DNA of 64,000 nt from Microbulbifer sp. MI-G (GTDB taxonomy: Bacteria > Pseudomonadota > Gammaproteobacteria > Pseudomonadales > Cellvibrionaceae): the NCBI RefSeq assembly GCF_030440425.1, contig NZ_CP098023.1, positions 2,407,501 through 2,471,500 of the forward strand. The letters run 5' to 3'. The translations under genes and the position numbers were made by a program. Positions 28,915 to 39,656 of the stretch are shown here, piece after piece (positions within the stretch are counted from its first letter, which is position 1; every line of letters starts with the position of its first letter). The notes under the pieces are model-generated. The model saw nothing but the letters and a program-made list of their open reading frames with translations, had not been told where the DNA came from and did no database searches.

Positions 28915-31194
28915 TCAGGCTGGCACGGCGGTTTTTATTGCCAACTCATCATTTTCTATCGTCACTCTCACACGCCCTCCCTCTTCCGCCAACTCACCGA
29001 ACAGAACGGCTTCGGCCAGGGGTTTACGCAACTTGTCGCGAATCAGGCGGGACATGGGGCGGGCCCCCATTTTTTCATCGTAACCGTGCACGGCCAGCCA
29101 CTCGCGAGCCTCATCATCCACAACCAGGGTCACCCGTGAATCATCCAGTTGCGTCTGTAGTTCGACAATCAACTTGTCTACCACCGTTTTCACTACATCC
29201 AGTGGCAGGGCAGCAAACTGGATAACGCTGTCCAGGCGGTTGCGGAACTCTGGGGTGAATATCTTTTTGATCTCCTCCATACCATCCGTGGAATGATCCT
29301 GACTGGAGAAACCAATTGAGCGGCGGCTCATCAACTCGGCGCCGGCGTTCGTGGTCATAATCAGGATCACATTGCGGAAGTCGGCCTTGCGCCCGTTGTT
29401 ATCCGTGAGGGTGCCGTGATCCATCACCTGCAGAAGTAGATTAAACACCTCGGGGTGGGCTTTTTCAATTTCATCCAGCAAAACCACGCTGTGGGGATGC
29501 TTGGTAACAGCGTCGGTCAGCAGGCCGCCCTGGTCAAATCCCACATAGCCCGGCGGCGCCCCGATCAGGCGGGAAACCGTGTGCCGCTCCATATACTCCG
29601 ACATATCAAAGCGAATCAGTTCAATGCCCATCACCTTCGCCAACTGCCGACACAACTCGGTCTTGCCGACACCGGTGGGGCCGGAAAACAGGAAGGAGCC
29701 TATCGGTTTCTCTTCGGCACCCAAACCCGCACGACTGAGCTTGATTGCGGTACTGAGTGCCTCGATAGCCCGATCCTGGCCAAAAACCACCATCTTGAGG
29801 TTATCGTCGAGTTTGGACAGCTGCTCTTTATCCGACGCAGAAACACTCTTGGCCGGGATACGGGCCATTTTTGCGATCACCGACTCAATTTCCCCCACGC
29901 CAATGATCTCTGTACGCTCCTCAAGGGGCAATAGCGATTGGTAGGCGCCGGCCTCATCGATGACATCGATGGCCTTATCCGGAAGAAAACGCTCGGTGAT
30001 ATGGCGGCTGGAAAGCTGCGCCGCCGCTTCCAGAGCCGCCTCGGTAAAACGCACCTTGTGGTGATCCTCGAAGCAGCTCCTAAGCCCCTGCAGAATCTGC
30101 ACCGTCTCCTCCACGGTTGGCTCGCTCACATCAATCTTCTGGAAGCGACGGGACAAGGCGCGATCTTTTTCGAAGATACCGCGATACTCCGTGAATGTGG
30201 TGGAGCCGATACAGCGCAGATGGCCACTGGAGAGCAGCGGTTTAAGCAGGTTGGAGGCGTCCATTACGCCACCAGAGGCTGCTCCGGCACCGATAATGGT
30301 ATGGATCTCATCGATAAACAGCACCGCGTGCTCACGCTTCCTCAGTTCGGCCAACAGTGCCTTGAAGCGCTTCTCGAAATCCCCACGGTACTTGGTACCG
30401 GCCAGCAAAGAACCGAGATCCAGTGAGTAGATGGTACTCTCTTTGAGGGGCTCGGGAATATCCTCATCCACAATGCGCCGTGCAAGTCCTTCGGCGATAG
30501 CCGTTTTACCGACGCCGGACTCGCCAACCAGCAATGGATTGTTTTTACGCCGGCGTGCCAGCACCTGGGTAACCCGCTCCACCTCCGGGCCGCGCCCCAC
30601 CAGGGGGTCGATACGGCCTAGAATAGCCTCCTGGTTCAAGTTGGTGGCGTAGCTTCCCAGAGGGTCCGCACCACCGGCTTCGGTACCACCGCCAATCTCT
30701 TCGTCGACCTGCTCTGGGGCAGCATCGGGGCTGTGGTGGTGATTGTTGCCACTGGAACCGACACGAGAAATTCCGTGAGTGATGTAATTGACCACATCGA
30801 TGCGCGCAACACTCTGCTGCTTCAGATAGTAAACAGCCTGGCTTTCCTGCTCGCAAAAGATCGCCACCAGGACATTGGCCCCGGTCACTTCTTTTTTGCC
30901 GGAGGATTGGACGTGGAAAACGGCCCGCTGCAGGACTCTCTGGAACCCGAGTGTCGGCTGGGTTTCGCGGTCGGTATCGGCCTCGGGAATCAGTGGGGTG
31001 GTGGAATCCACAAACTCCAGCAGTTCACGCCGCAGCGCACTGAGATCGGCTCCGCAGGCATGCAATACATCGGCTGCCGATTCATTGTCCAAAAGTGCCA
31101 GCAACAGGTGCTCTACGGTCATGAATTCGTGCCGTTTTGCGCGCGCACCCTTGAACGCCAGATTAAGCGTTACCTCTAAGTCCTTGCTGAGCAT
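28915..31194 (-). CDS. clpA: ATP-dependent Clp protease ATPase subunit ClpA
   Basis: The 759-residue AAA+ unfoldase feeds substrates to ClpP. Order: Clp-N double repeat, first AAA+ with Walker [10 protein letters not shown], linker, second AAA+ with GPTGVGKTE and [12 protein letters not shown], and the C-terminal D2-small domain. The family linker and arginine-finger regions are intact. It is divergently oriented to infA and downstream of clpS (134 bases apart), with which it works on N-end rule substrates made by Aat and Bpt nearby. Confidence 0.98.
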   Translation of the reverse strand: MLSKDLEVTLNLAFKGARAKRHEFMTVEHLLLALLDNESAADVLHACGADLSALRRELLEFVDSTTPLIPEADTDRETQPTLGFQRVLQRAVFHVQSSGKKEVTGANVLVAIFCEQESQAVYYLKQQSVARIDVVNYITHGISRVGSSGNNHHHSPDAAPEQVDEEIGGGTEAGGADPLGSYATNLNQEAILGRIDPLVGRGPEVERVTQVLARRRKNNPLLVGESGVGKTAIAEGLARRIVDEDIPEPLKESTIYSLDLGSLLAGTKYRGDFEKRFKALLAELRKREHAVLFIDEIHTIIGAGAASGGVMDASNLLKPLLSSGHLRCIGSTTFTEYRGIFEKDRALSRRFQKIDVSEPTVEETVQILQGLRSCFEDHHKVRFTEAALEAAAQLSSRHITERFLPDKAIDVIDEAGAYQSLLPLEERTEIIGVGEIESVIAKMARIPAKSVSASDKEQLSKLDDNLKMVVFGQDRAIEALSTAIKLSRAGLGAEEKPIGSFLFSGPTGVGKTELCRQLAKVMGIELIRFDMSEYMERHTVSRLIGAPPGYVGFDQGGLLTDAVTKHPHSVVLLDEIEKAHPEVFNLLLQVMDHGTLTDNNGRKADFRNVILIMTTNAGAELMSRRSIGFSSQDHSTDGMEEIKKIFTPEFRNRLDSVIQFAALPLDVVKTVVDKLIVELQTQLDDSRVTLVVDDEAREWLAVHGYDEKMGARPMSRLIRDKLRKPLAEAVLFGELAEEGGRVRVTIENDELAIKTAVPA

Positions 31195-31328
31195 TTAAAC
31201 CTCAAACCGTAATCGCCAATAGTTCCCGCCGACTCCGCTGGTTGGCGCGCACCCTTTGCCGGCGTCTGTATCCTGGCTGATTCCTTTCAGGTGACGGGGC
31301 CCTAGTTCAAAGGCAGCTCTGTTCAAGC

Positions 31329-31709
31329 TCACTGGTCTTTACTTTCATCCGCCTCAATCTCGCACAGCAATGGATGTTCATTCTCCTGGGCGAATTGATT
31401 GACCTGGGCGGCCTTTGTCTCCGCTATATCCCGAGTATAGACACCGCACACTGCTTTTCCCCGCGTGTGTACCTGCAGCATCAACTGCGTGGCACGCTCC
31501 CGATTGACACCAAAAAACCGCTCCAGAGTCTCAACCACAAAGTCCATGGGGGTATAGTCATCATTGAGCATCACCACCTTGTACATCGGGGGCCGCTTTA
31601 ACTTTGGTGGCGCCTCTTCCAGGGCGAGCCCACCGTCTGAGAACCCGCGATCCTCGAGGTCTCCCCCCCCTTCACTGGCATTTAGTTTAATGATTTGCGT
31701 AATACTCAT
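31329..31709 (-). CDS. clpS: ClpA adaptor protein ClpS
   Basis: ClpS binds N-degron residues and delivers proteins to ClpAP. The protein of about 126 residues has a variable N-terminal tail followed by the core [18 protein letters not shown] and the [19 protein letters not shown] region. The ATG at 31709 is preferred; an upstream ATG at 31766 adds 19 residues without family similarity. It is in the usual clpS-clpA order. Confidence 0.96.
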   Translation of the reverse strand: MSITQIIKLNASEGGGDLEDRGFSDGGLALEEAPPKLKRPPMYKVVMLNDDYTPMDFVVETLERFFGVNRERATQLMLQVHTRGKAVCGVYTRDIAETKAAQVNQFAQENEHPLLCEIEADESKDQ

Positions 31710-31994
31710 AAAAATTATCAATGCATTCTTTCTTTCGAGCCCGGACGTTGCCACCTGCACAAACACTAATGACCTGCCATTGTAACCTTATTTGACCATC
31801 GACACAGGAATACCGCAGTAGCCAACTGGGTTTCTTGACATTCTCACGCCAGTTGACTACAAGAGGTACTGTCTGCCTCATTCGCAGCCATTAATCGCAG
31901 TCAGGATCGCAGCCGATTCATTCGCAGTTCAAATAAAAATAAAAACTCTGTACGGTGGCCAGGGGGCCGCCTGGGCAATTAGAGGGAGTTCGCT

Positions 31995-32285
31995 ATGCCT
32001 ACCGGTACCGTGAAGTGGTTCAATAATGCCAAGGGATATGGATTTATTCTTGCGGATGACGGAGGGGAGGACCTTTTTGCACACTACTCCGCAATTCAGA
32101 TGGAGGGTTATCGAACCCTGAAAGCTGGCCAACAGGTCACTTTTGATATCATTCGAGGCGATAAAGGTTATCACGCAACCAATATTTCCACTGTGCCTGC
32201 AGGGGACTCCAGACCCGTCAGTCACGAAACTGAGTCGATGCCTTCTGAAGCACTCAGGGAAAAGGAAGCCGAGGCGCTGGATTAG
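31995..32285 (+). CDS. cspD: Cold-shock-domain protein CspD
   Basis: A 96-residue cold shock protein. It has RNP1-type KGYGFILADDG and RNP2-type LFAHYSAIQ with an acidic C-terminal extension, matching CspD, a single-stranded-DNA binding inhibitor of replication in E. coli. It is divergent from clpS, an arrangement widely conserved in gammaproteobacteria. A hairpin after its stop is shared with convergent icd. Confidence 0.92.
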   Translation: MPTGTVKWFNNAKGYGFILADDGGEDLFAHYSAIQMEGYRTLKAGQQVTFDIIRGDKGYHATNISTVPAGDSRPVSHETESMPSEALREKEAEALD

Positions 32286-32316
32286 ACGCCCTACCCGGCT
32301 ATACACTCAGGCAAAA

Positions 32317-32345
32317 AAGCCCTCCACCTGCCGGTGAAGGGCTTG
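32317..32345. terminator. Terminator between cspD and icd
   Basis: A 10-base inverted repeat (GCCCTCCACC at 32319-32328 with GGTGAAGGGC at 32333-32342, one mismatch) is preceded by A-run and followed by TTGTCT. It is placed between convergent genes and probably serves both. Confidence 0.7.
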
Positions 32346-32383
32346 TCTGCAGCCGTCGCCCGGACGGCCAGCCCGGCGTTAAT

Positions 32384-33634
32384 CTAGGTCATGTGCCTGA
32401 TAACTTCGCCACCAAACTCCGAGCAGGATTTCAACTCGGCGCCCTCCATCAGGCGTTCGAAATCATAAGTAACCGTCTTGGCCTCGATAGCGCCTTCCAT
32501 ACCTTTGATAACCAGATCTGCCGCTTCCTTCCAACCCAGATGACGTAACATCATTTCCGCAGACAGGATCAGGGAGCCGGGGTTTACCTTGTCCTGACCG
32601 GCATACTTGGGTGCTGTGCCGTGCGTAGCCTCAAACAACGCGACTTCGTCGGAAAGGTTGGCACCCGGTGCAATGCCGATTCCGCCCACCTGAGCAGCCA
32701 GGGCATCGGACAGGTAATCACCGTTCAGATTCAGAGTGGCGATAACATCATACTCCGCCGGGCGCAGCAGGATCTGCTGCAGCATGGCATCTGCAATCAC
32801 ATCCTTGATAATGATTTCCTTACCGGTTGTCGGGCTCTTGAAGCTATGCCAGGGCCCTCCGTCCAGAGGCTGAGCGCCAAACTCATCGCGCGCCAGTTCG
32901 TAGCCCCAATCAGCAAAGGCGCCCTCGGTGAACTTCATGATATTGCCTTTGTGTACCAGGGTAACGGAATCGCGGTCCTGGTCTATGGCATACTGGATCG
33001 CCTTGCGCACCAGGCGCTTGGTGCCTTCGGCAGAGACCGGCTTGACGCCGATACCGCAGTGCTCCGGAAAACGGATTTTCTTAACGCCCATCTCGTCTTG
33101 CAGAAACTTAATGACTTTTTTCGCCTCGTCACTGTCCGCTTTCCACTCGATACCGGCGTAGATATCTTCGGAGTTTTCCCGGAAGATCACCATATCTACC
33201 TTGTTCGGCTCCTTTACCGGAGAGGGCACGCCGCTGAACCAGCGCACCGGCCGCTGGCAGACATACAGGTCCAGCTCCTGGCGCAGAGCGACATTCAGGG
33301 AACGGAACCCCCCACCTACCGGAGTGGTGAGAGGGCCTTTGATGCTGACAACATAGTCCCTGATCGCGGCGAGGGTTTCGGCTGGGAACCAGTCACCCGC
33401 GTAAGTCTCGGCCGCTTTTTCTCCACAGTAGATTTCCATCCACGCAATTTTCTTGCCGTCACCGTAAGCCTTCTCTACTGCAGCATCAATCACCTTGCGC
33501 ATGACCGGGGTGATATCCACACCGATGCCGTCGCCCTCGATAAAGGGAATCACCGGGCGATCCGGAACATTCAGAGAACCGTCGGCATTGACTGTAACTT
33601 TTTCGCCGTCTGCCGGCACTTGGATATGACCCAT
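32384..33634 (-). CDS. icd: NADP-dependent isocitrate dehydrogenase
   Basis: Oxidises isocitrate to 2-oxoglutarate in the TCA cycle. At 416 residues it equals the E. coli length. [15 protein letters not shown], the substrate-binding [13 protein letters not shown], the phosphorylatable-Ser region [15 protein letters not shown], and the NADP-site [17 protein letters not shown] are all seen. The ATG at 33634 follows AGGGAG. A longer frame from 33808 has no family similarity. Confidence 0.98.
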   Translation of the reverse strand: MGHIQVPADGEKVTVNADGSLNVPDRPVIPFIEGDGIGVDITPVMRKVIDAAVEKAYGDGKKIAWMEIYCGEKAAETYAGDWFPAETLAAIRDYVVSIKGPLTTPVGGGFRSLNVALRQELDLYVCQRPVRWFSGVPSPVKEPNKVDMVIFRENSEDIYAGIEWKADSDEAKKVIKFLQDEMGVKKIRFPEHCGIGVKPVSAEGTKRLVRKAIQYAIDQDRDSVTLVHKGNIMKFTEGAFADWGYELARDEFGAQPLDGGPWHSFKSPTTGKEIIIKDVIADAMLQQILLRPAEYDVIATLNLNGDYLSDALAAQVGGIGIAPGANLSDEVALFEATHGTAPKYAGQDKVNPGSLILSAEMMLRHLGWKEAADLVIKGMEGAIEAKTVTYDFERLMEGAELKSCSEFGGEVIRHMT

Positions 33635-33782
33635 ATTGCGTAAACTCCCTAAATTCTGTGACTTTTTAGGCCCAGCATTGCTTGCATCACTGCCCCGGCA
33701 CCCTCGGACCAGGACAAAAACGGCGGGATTATAGCAGCATCGGCCTCTTTTTGTAGTTGGATTACAATACCGGATTTTTGTT

Positions 33783-34373
33783 ATGGCCAAGCTCATTCTT
33801 CTTAACAAACCCTACGGCGTCCTGAGCCAATTTACGGATACCCAGGGCCGCCCCACGCTTGCAGACTACGTCCGCGAAAAGGATGTCTACCCCGCCGGCC
33901 GGCTCGATTTTGACTCGGAAGGGCTGCTGCTGCTCACAGCCGATGGCGCGCTGCAACACCAAATCAGCCACCCAAAGAAAAAGGTGGCAAAAACCTACTG
34001 GGTCCAGGTTGAAGGGGAAATCAGTGCTGATGCGCTCACGGCTCTGGACCGTGGCGTACCGCTCAAAGAGGGGCGCACTGCGCCGGCCAGGACCCGGCGC
34101 CTGTCCGATGTTAAACTGTGGCCGCGCACACCGCCGATTCGGGAGCGAAAATCCATTTCCACCAGTTGGCTGGAACTGACCATTTGCGAGGGCCGCAACC
34201 GCCAGGTTCGACGGATGACCGCAGCTGTCGGTTTCCCCACCCTGCGTCTGGTGCGTATGGCAATCGGCCACTGGCATCTCGGCGCGCTCAAACCCGGAGA
34301 GTACCGGATGGAGGAAATTTTCACCGTCAATCAGGCCCCCTCAAAGCTCGGGCAAAAACGTCGGCAGCGGTAG
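33783..34373 (+). CDS. rluE: 23S rRNA pseudouridine synthase RluE
   Basis: A 196-residue RsuA-family pseudouridine synthase lacking the S4 domain, as in RluE, which makes pseudouridine 2457 in 23S rRNA. The catalytic Asp is in [16 protein letters not shown], with the [14 protein letters not shown] motif downstream. It is divergent from icd and is followed 97 bases later by mnmA. Confidence 0.93.
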   Translation: MAKLILLNKPYGVLSQFTDTQGRPTLADYVREKDVYPAGRLDFDSEGLLLLTADGALQHQISHPKKKVAKTYWVQVEGEISADALTALDRGVPLKEGRTAPARTRRLSDVKLWPRTPPIRERKSISTSWLELTICEGRNRQVRRMTAAVGFPTLRLVRMAIGHWHLGALKPGEYRMEEIFTVNQAPSKLGQKRRQR

Positions 34374-34470
34374 ATGCTAGCGGAAAATCCAAGCGGTCTT
34401 GGTCCGAGGTGTTTTCACAGGTAAAATTCGCCCCTTTTTTCTCTTCCAGTGAGGTAGCGACAGTCTCTAT

Positions 34471-35631
34471 ATGTCTGACTCCACACCCAGCAAGCCGCCC
34501 AAGCGTATCATTGTCGGTATGTCCGGCGGTGTCGATTCCTCCGTAGCCGCACTGCGCCTGATCCAGCAGGGCTTTCGGGTGGAGGGTCTGTTTATGAAGA
34601 ACTGGGACGAGGACGACGGCACCGAATACTGTACCGCCAGGGCCGACCTGGCTGATGCCCAGGCCATCTGCCACAGGCTTGGTATCCATCTACACACTGC
34701 CAGCTTTGCCGCTGAGTACTGGGATCATGTCTTTGCCTACTTCCTGGCGGAATACAAGGCCGGGCGTACGCCCAATCCGGATATCCTGTGTAATCGCGAA
34801 ATCAAATTCAAAGCCTTTCTGGAATACGCAGAAGTACTGGGCGCAGATGCCATTGCCACCGGCCACTACGCGCGCCGTCTCGATATCAAGGGGCGCACCT
34901 ATCTGCTCAAGGGGCTGGATGTCAACAAGGATCAGAGCTATTTCCTGCACGCGGTGGAAGAAGCGGCCTTTGCCCGCGCCCTCTTCCCGCTCGGAGAGCT
35001 GGAAAAGCCCGCGGTGCGGCGTATTGCTGAGAAAAACGGTTTTGTCACCCACAACAAAAAAGACAGCACCGGCATCTGTTTTATCGGCGAGCGCCGCTTC
35101 AAGGATTTTCTGGAACAGTACCTGCCGGCACAGCCTGGGGATATGGAAACGCCGGAAGGCAGGTTCATGGGGCGCCATGCGGGATTGATGTACCACACCA
35201 TTGGCCAGCGACAGGGCCTGGGTATCGGCGGTGTCAAAGGTGGCGGGGAGGACCCCTGGTACGTGGTGGGCAAAGACCTGCAGCGCAACGTACTGATCGT
35301 TGTACAGGGTGCACACCACCCCCTGCTCTATGCCACAGGGTTGGAAGCAACCCAGACACACTGGATTAATGGTGCTGCACCCGGCAAAACATTCCGCTGC
35401 CAGGCGAAAACCCGCTACCGCCAGCCAGACCAGGATTGCACAGTGCAGGTACAGGAAAATGGTGACCTGATTGTGGCATTTGATAAGCCACAGCGCGCCG
35501 TGACACCGGGTCAATCACTGGTACTCTACGACGGCGAAGTTTGCCTTGGCGGTGCGGTGATAGAAAAATCCACCGGCATCGGCTCTGCCGTGTCGAAAAA
35601 ACAACAAGCACTAAGGAGCGATTTTGAATAA
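34471..35631 (+). CDS. mnmA: tRNA-specific 2-thiouridylase MnmA
   Basis: Thiolates U34 of Lys, Glu and Gln tRNAs using ATP and sulfur from the Tus relay. The 386-residue protein has the PP-loop [13 protein letters not shown], the catalytic Cys in [12 protein letters not shown] and the second Cys in [12 protein letters not shown]. Its end overlaps the TTG start of hflD, continuing the mnmA-hflD-purB operon. Confidence 0.98.
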   Translation: MSDSTPSKPPKRIIVGMSGGVDSSVAALRLIQQGFRVEGLFMKNWDEDDGTEYCTARADLADAQAICHRLGIHLHTASFAAEYWDHVFAYFLAEYKAGRTPNPDILCNREIKFKAFLEYAEVLGADAIATGHYARRLDIKGRTYLLKGLDVNKDQSYFLHAVEEAAFARALFPLGELEKPAVRRIAEKNGFVTHNKKDSTGICFIGERRFKDFLEQYLPAQPGDMETPEGRFMGRHAGLMYHTIGQRQGLGIGGVKGGGEDPWYVVGKDLQRNVLIVVQGAHHPLLYATGLEATQTHWINGAAPGKTFRCQAKTRYRQPDQDCTVQVQENGDLIVAFDKPQRAVTPGQSLVLYDGEVCLGGAVIEKSTGIGSAVSKKQQALRSDFE

Positions 35632-36259
35632 CTGGCGGGATCAGGCTCTGGCACTGGCCGGAATATTTCAAGCTGCAACACTGGTAGAGCGCCTGGCAAA
35701 GACCGGCACGGCTCCACAGACACAGCTGGAAACAGGTGTGTTCAGCCTGTTTCAGCTCAATCCCGACCACACCGACACTGTCTTTGGCGGTGCCGCCAAT
35801 CTACTGCCAGGGCTGCAGGTTTCAAGACAACTGTTACAGTCACGTCAGCATCCAGAATATACCGACTGCCTTCGGTATGCGCTCTCTATACTCTATCTGC
35901 AGCGGCAGCTCAGCAAAAAGAGCGCACTCCTTTCCATCATCGGCAACCGCCTGCAAAAAGCCAAAGCCCAGGCCGAGCATTTCGCCCCGACACACGAAAA
36001 TGTGTTTTCAAACCTGGCCAGTATCTACAGCGATACCCTCGGCACCTTCCGCTTCCGAATTCAGGTACTCGGTGATTTTAACTACCTGCAACAGCAGCGC
36101 ATCGCCAACCAGATCCGCTCCATGCTGTTTGCCGGCATCCGTGCCGCAACCCTGTGGCGGCAACTGGGCGGTCGCCGCCTGCACCTGCTGTTTCAGCGCA
36201 AGAGACTATTGCATGCGACCAATGATTGGATCGCACAACTCGAATCCACAAATCACTAG
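35624..36259 (+). CDS. hflD: HflD, lysogenization regulator homologue
   Basis: A 211-residue helical, membrane-associated protein that in E. coli restrains lambda CII. In most bacteria its role is unknown. It matches HflD over the [20 protein letters not shown] start and the [21 protein letters not shown]-terminal helix. The start is TTG at 35624, preceded by AAGGAG, overlapping the mnmA stop by 8 bases. Confidence 0.92.
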   Translation: MNNWRDQALALAGIFQAATLVERLAKTGTAPQTQLETGVFSLFQLNPDHTDTVFGGAANLLPGLQVSRQLLQSRQHPEYTDCLRYALSILYLQRQLSKKSALLSIIGNRLQKAKAQAEHFAPTHENVFSNLASIYSDTLGTFRFRIQVLGDFNYLQQQRIANQIRSMLFAGIRAATLWRQLGGRRLHLLFQRKRLLHATNDWIAQLESTNH

Positions 36260-37648
<1,389 letters not shown>

Positions 37649-37777
37649 CCAAGCCCCGACTGCGGCCACCGGCAGGTGGCCGCATGGAGACACTGCCTGC
37701 GCGCTCCGGGCCTTCCAGTGGGCAATGACCGGAAACAGCACGCCGGTGCACTTTTGGTTTTCAATAACGAGTTTCCC

Positions 37778-38932
37778 ATGCCCAGCCCCCTGACCCATCT
37801 CGGTGAAATGCCGATCGACATTTTTATGCGCGACTATTGGCAGCAAAAACCCCTGCTGATCCGCAACGCTTTTACCGATTTCAAATCCCCGATCTCCGCT
37901 GAAATGCTGGCGGGCATGGCCCTCGAAGAAAGGGTGGAATCGCGCCTGGTAATGGAACAGGGGGAAAACGAACCCTGGCAACTGCGCACAGGACCTTTCA
38001 CCGAGGCGGACTTCCTCTCCCTGCCCCGCACCCACTGGACCCTACTGGTTCAGGCCGCTGATCAATGGTTATCTGAAATAGCCGAACTCAAAGAGTGCTT
38101 TCGTTTTATACCCGATTGGCGCCTTGACGATGTGATGATCAGCTATGCCGCCGACCAGGGCAGCGTGGGTCCGCACTACGACCACTATGATGTGTTTCTA
38201 CTCCAAGCGGAGGGCAAGCGCCTCTGGCAGCAGGGGCCCAAAGTCGATGAAACCCAGCCGCGGCTGGCGGGCACACCACTCAGTATCCTCAGCGCGTTCG
38301 AAGCGGAAAACCGCTGGATACTGGAACCGGGCGATATGCTTTACCTGCCCCCGCAATACAGCCACTGGGGTATTGCCGAAGGCGCCTGCACAACAATTTC
38401 CATCGGTTTTCGCGCGCCCTCTGCCGCCGAGATTCTCGAAGAACTCGCCAGCGAAATCGCAACGGGATTGCCAGACAGCATGCGCTACACCGATGCGGGC
38501 ATAGAGCCCACAGGAAATCCCGCTGAAATTGACGCGGCCTCTGTGGTACGTTTGCAAAAACAGATAGGCCATTGGCTGCAACAGCCGGAGAAAATCACCC
38601 GGTGGTTCGGTGCGGTGATGACCGAGGCAAAATATCCAGATATCGTAGCCCTGGATGCGGACAGCGCTGCCGACTGGCGGAAACAACTGCGCCGGGGACT
38701 GTCGCTGGTACTGAATCCTGCATCGCGCTGTGCCTTTTGTCGCCAGCCTGCAACGCTGTTTGTAGATGGGGAAGCCCTCCCTGTGCCCCTTGCTTTTGCC
38801 AGACAATTTACTGCAAACCGCACAATCCGCTGGCGCGATATCGACAACTACCCGCTACTGGGCGTCGCAGATGGCCTGATCGATCAGTTGGTTTCCCAGG
38901 GCACGCTCATCTATCCCCCGGAGGATTTCTGA
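37778..38932 (+). CDS. roxA: Ribosomal protein uL16 3-hydroxylase (RoxA/YcfD)
   Basis: A 2-oxoglutarate/Fe(II) JmjC-type oxygenase that hydroxylates an arginine of ribosomal protein L16. The 384-residue length fits. The iron ligands lie in GPHYDHYDVFLLQ (His-x-Asp) and in QYSHWGIAEG (the distal His). The N-terminal FMRDYWQQKPLLIRNAF block and the C-terminal winged-helix-like region are typical. The ATG at 37778 is chosen because the longer frame upstream has no family similarity. Confidence 0.93.
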   Translation: MPSPLTHLGEMPIDIFMRDYWQQKPLLIRNAFTDFKSPISAEMLAGMALEERVESRLVMEQGENEPWQLRTGPFTEADFLSLPRTHWTLLVQAADQWLSEIAELKECFRFIPDWRLDDVMISYAADQGSVGPHYDHYDVFLLQAEGKRLWQQGPKVDETQPRLAGTPLSILSAFEAENRWILEPGDMLYLPPQYSHWGIAEGACTTISIGFRAPSAAEILEELASEIATGLPDSMRYTDAGIEPTGNPAEIDAASVVRLQKQIGHWLQQPEKITRWFGAVMTEAKYPDIVALDADSAADWRKQLRRGLSLVLNPASRCAFCRQPATLFVDGEALPVPLAFARQFTANRTIRWRDIDNYPLLGVADGLIDQLVSQGTLIYPPEDF

Positions 38933-38933
38933 T

Positions 38934-39368
38934 ATGGCTATTGTTGTCCGCACTGCTAACTGGCATAGCGAGCGAAGCACTATCCGCACCATCCGAGAGA
39001 CTGTGTTTGTGCGGGAACAGAAAGTCCCCGCCGATTTGGAGTGGGATACTCTGGAAGAAAGCGCCCAGCATTTCCTTGTTTTCGAAGATGGCGTGGCAAT
39101 AGGCACTGGGCGTCTGACAGCAGGTGGCAAGATCGGTCGCCTAGCAATCAAAAAATCTGCACGGGGCCTTGGGTATGGCGCGCAGCTGCTTGAGACCATT
39201 TGCGAACATGCCCGACACCTTGGGCACCAACGTGTTTATTTGCACGCCCAGCAACAAGCCCAGGGGTTTTACAGTCGGTCTGGCTTTGTTGTCGAAGGTG
39301 ACATTTTCTCAGAGGCGAATATCCCCCATATCAGGATGGTGCGGGATCTGGATTCATTATCTGGCTGA
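38934..39368 (+). CDS. GNAT-family N-acetyltransferase
   Basis: A 144-residue GNAT protein. The acetyl-CoA site follows the R/Q-x-x-G-x-G/A pattern in KKSARGLGYGAQLLE, and the final beta-strands include QGFYSRSGFVVEGDIF. It starts one base after the roxA stop and is likely cotranscribed. The substrate is unknown. Confidence 0.85.
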   Translation: MAIVVRTANWHSERSTIRTIRETVFVREQKVPADLEWDTLEESAQHFLVFEDGVAIGTGRLTAGGKIGRLAIKKSARGLGYGAQLLETICEHARHLGHQRVYLHAQQQAQGFYSRSGFVVEGDIFSEANIPHIRMVRDLDSLSG

Positions 39369-39546
39369 CCATTAGCCTTCCCTTGACGCGCTGGATTGCC
39401 GGCCTGAAAGGCAGCACTCATCACCAGGCGTAGCTGCTCATCCAGGCTCATACCGAACCTGCAGCCGACAGTGGCACCTAAAGCTTCAGGTTGACTTCCC
39501 CCTGGGCACTACAGCCTCCACCCACAACTCCGCTCAAAAGCGGAAA

Positions 39547-39562
39547 ATACCATATATTGTGC
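39547..39562. promoter_or_regulatory. NrdR box 1
   Basis: Core CCATATATTGTG at 39550-39561 matches the NrdR consensus CwATATATwGTG. It lies 95 bases before nrdD. Its start is 31 bases from the start of box 2, i.e. about three helical turns, the spacing usual for paired NrdR sites. Confidence 0.75.
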
Positions 39563-39577
39563 AGCATTGCTTTTTAT

Positions 39578-39593
39578 AGTCAATATATAGTGA
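39578..39593. promoter_or_regulatory. NrdR box 2
   Basis: Core CAATATATAGTG at 39581-39592 matches the consensus exactly. It is paired with box 1, 31 bases apart. NrdR represses ribonucleotide reductase genes when dATP/ATP is high. Confidence 0.78.
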
Positions 39594-39603
39594 TCCAGAT
39601 CAA
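39590..39603. promoter_or_regulatory. FNR/Anr box
   Basis: GTGAT-ccag-ATCAA differs from TTGAT-N4-ATCAA at one base. It overlaps the end of NrdR box 2, 54 bases before the nrdD start, as expected for an oxygen-responsive activator of an anaerobic reductase operon. Confidence 0.75.
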
Positions 39604-39656
39604 GTGCTACCCCAAGCGCCTCGCTATGCTTCGCGCAGTGTTTTTGAGGACTGCCT

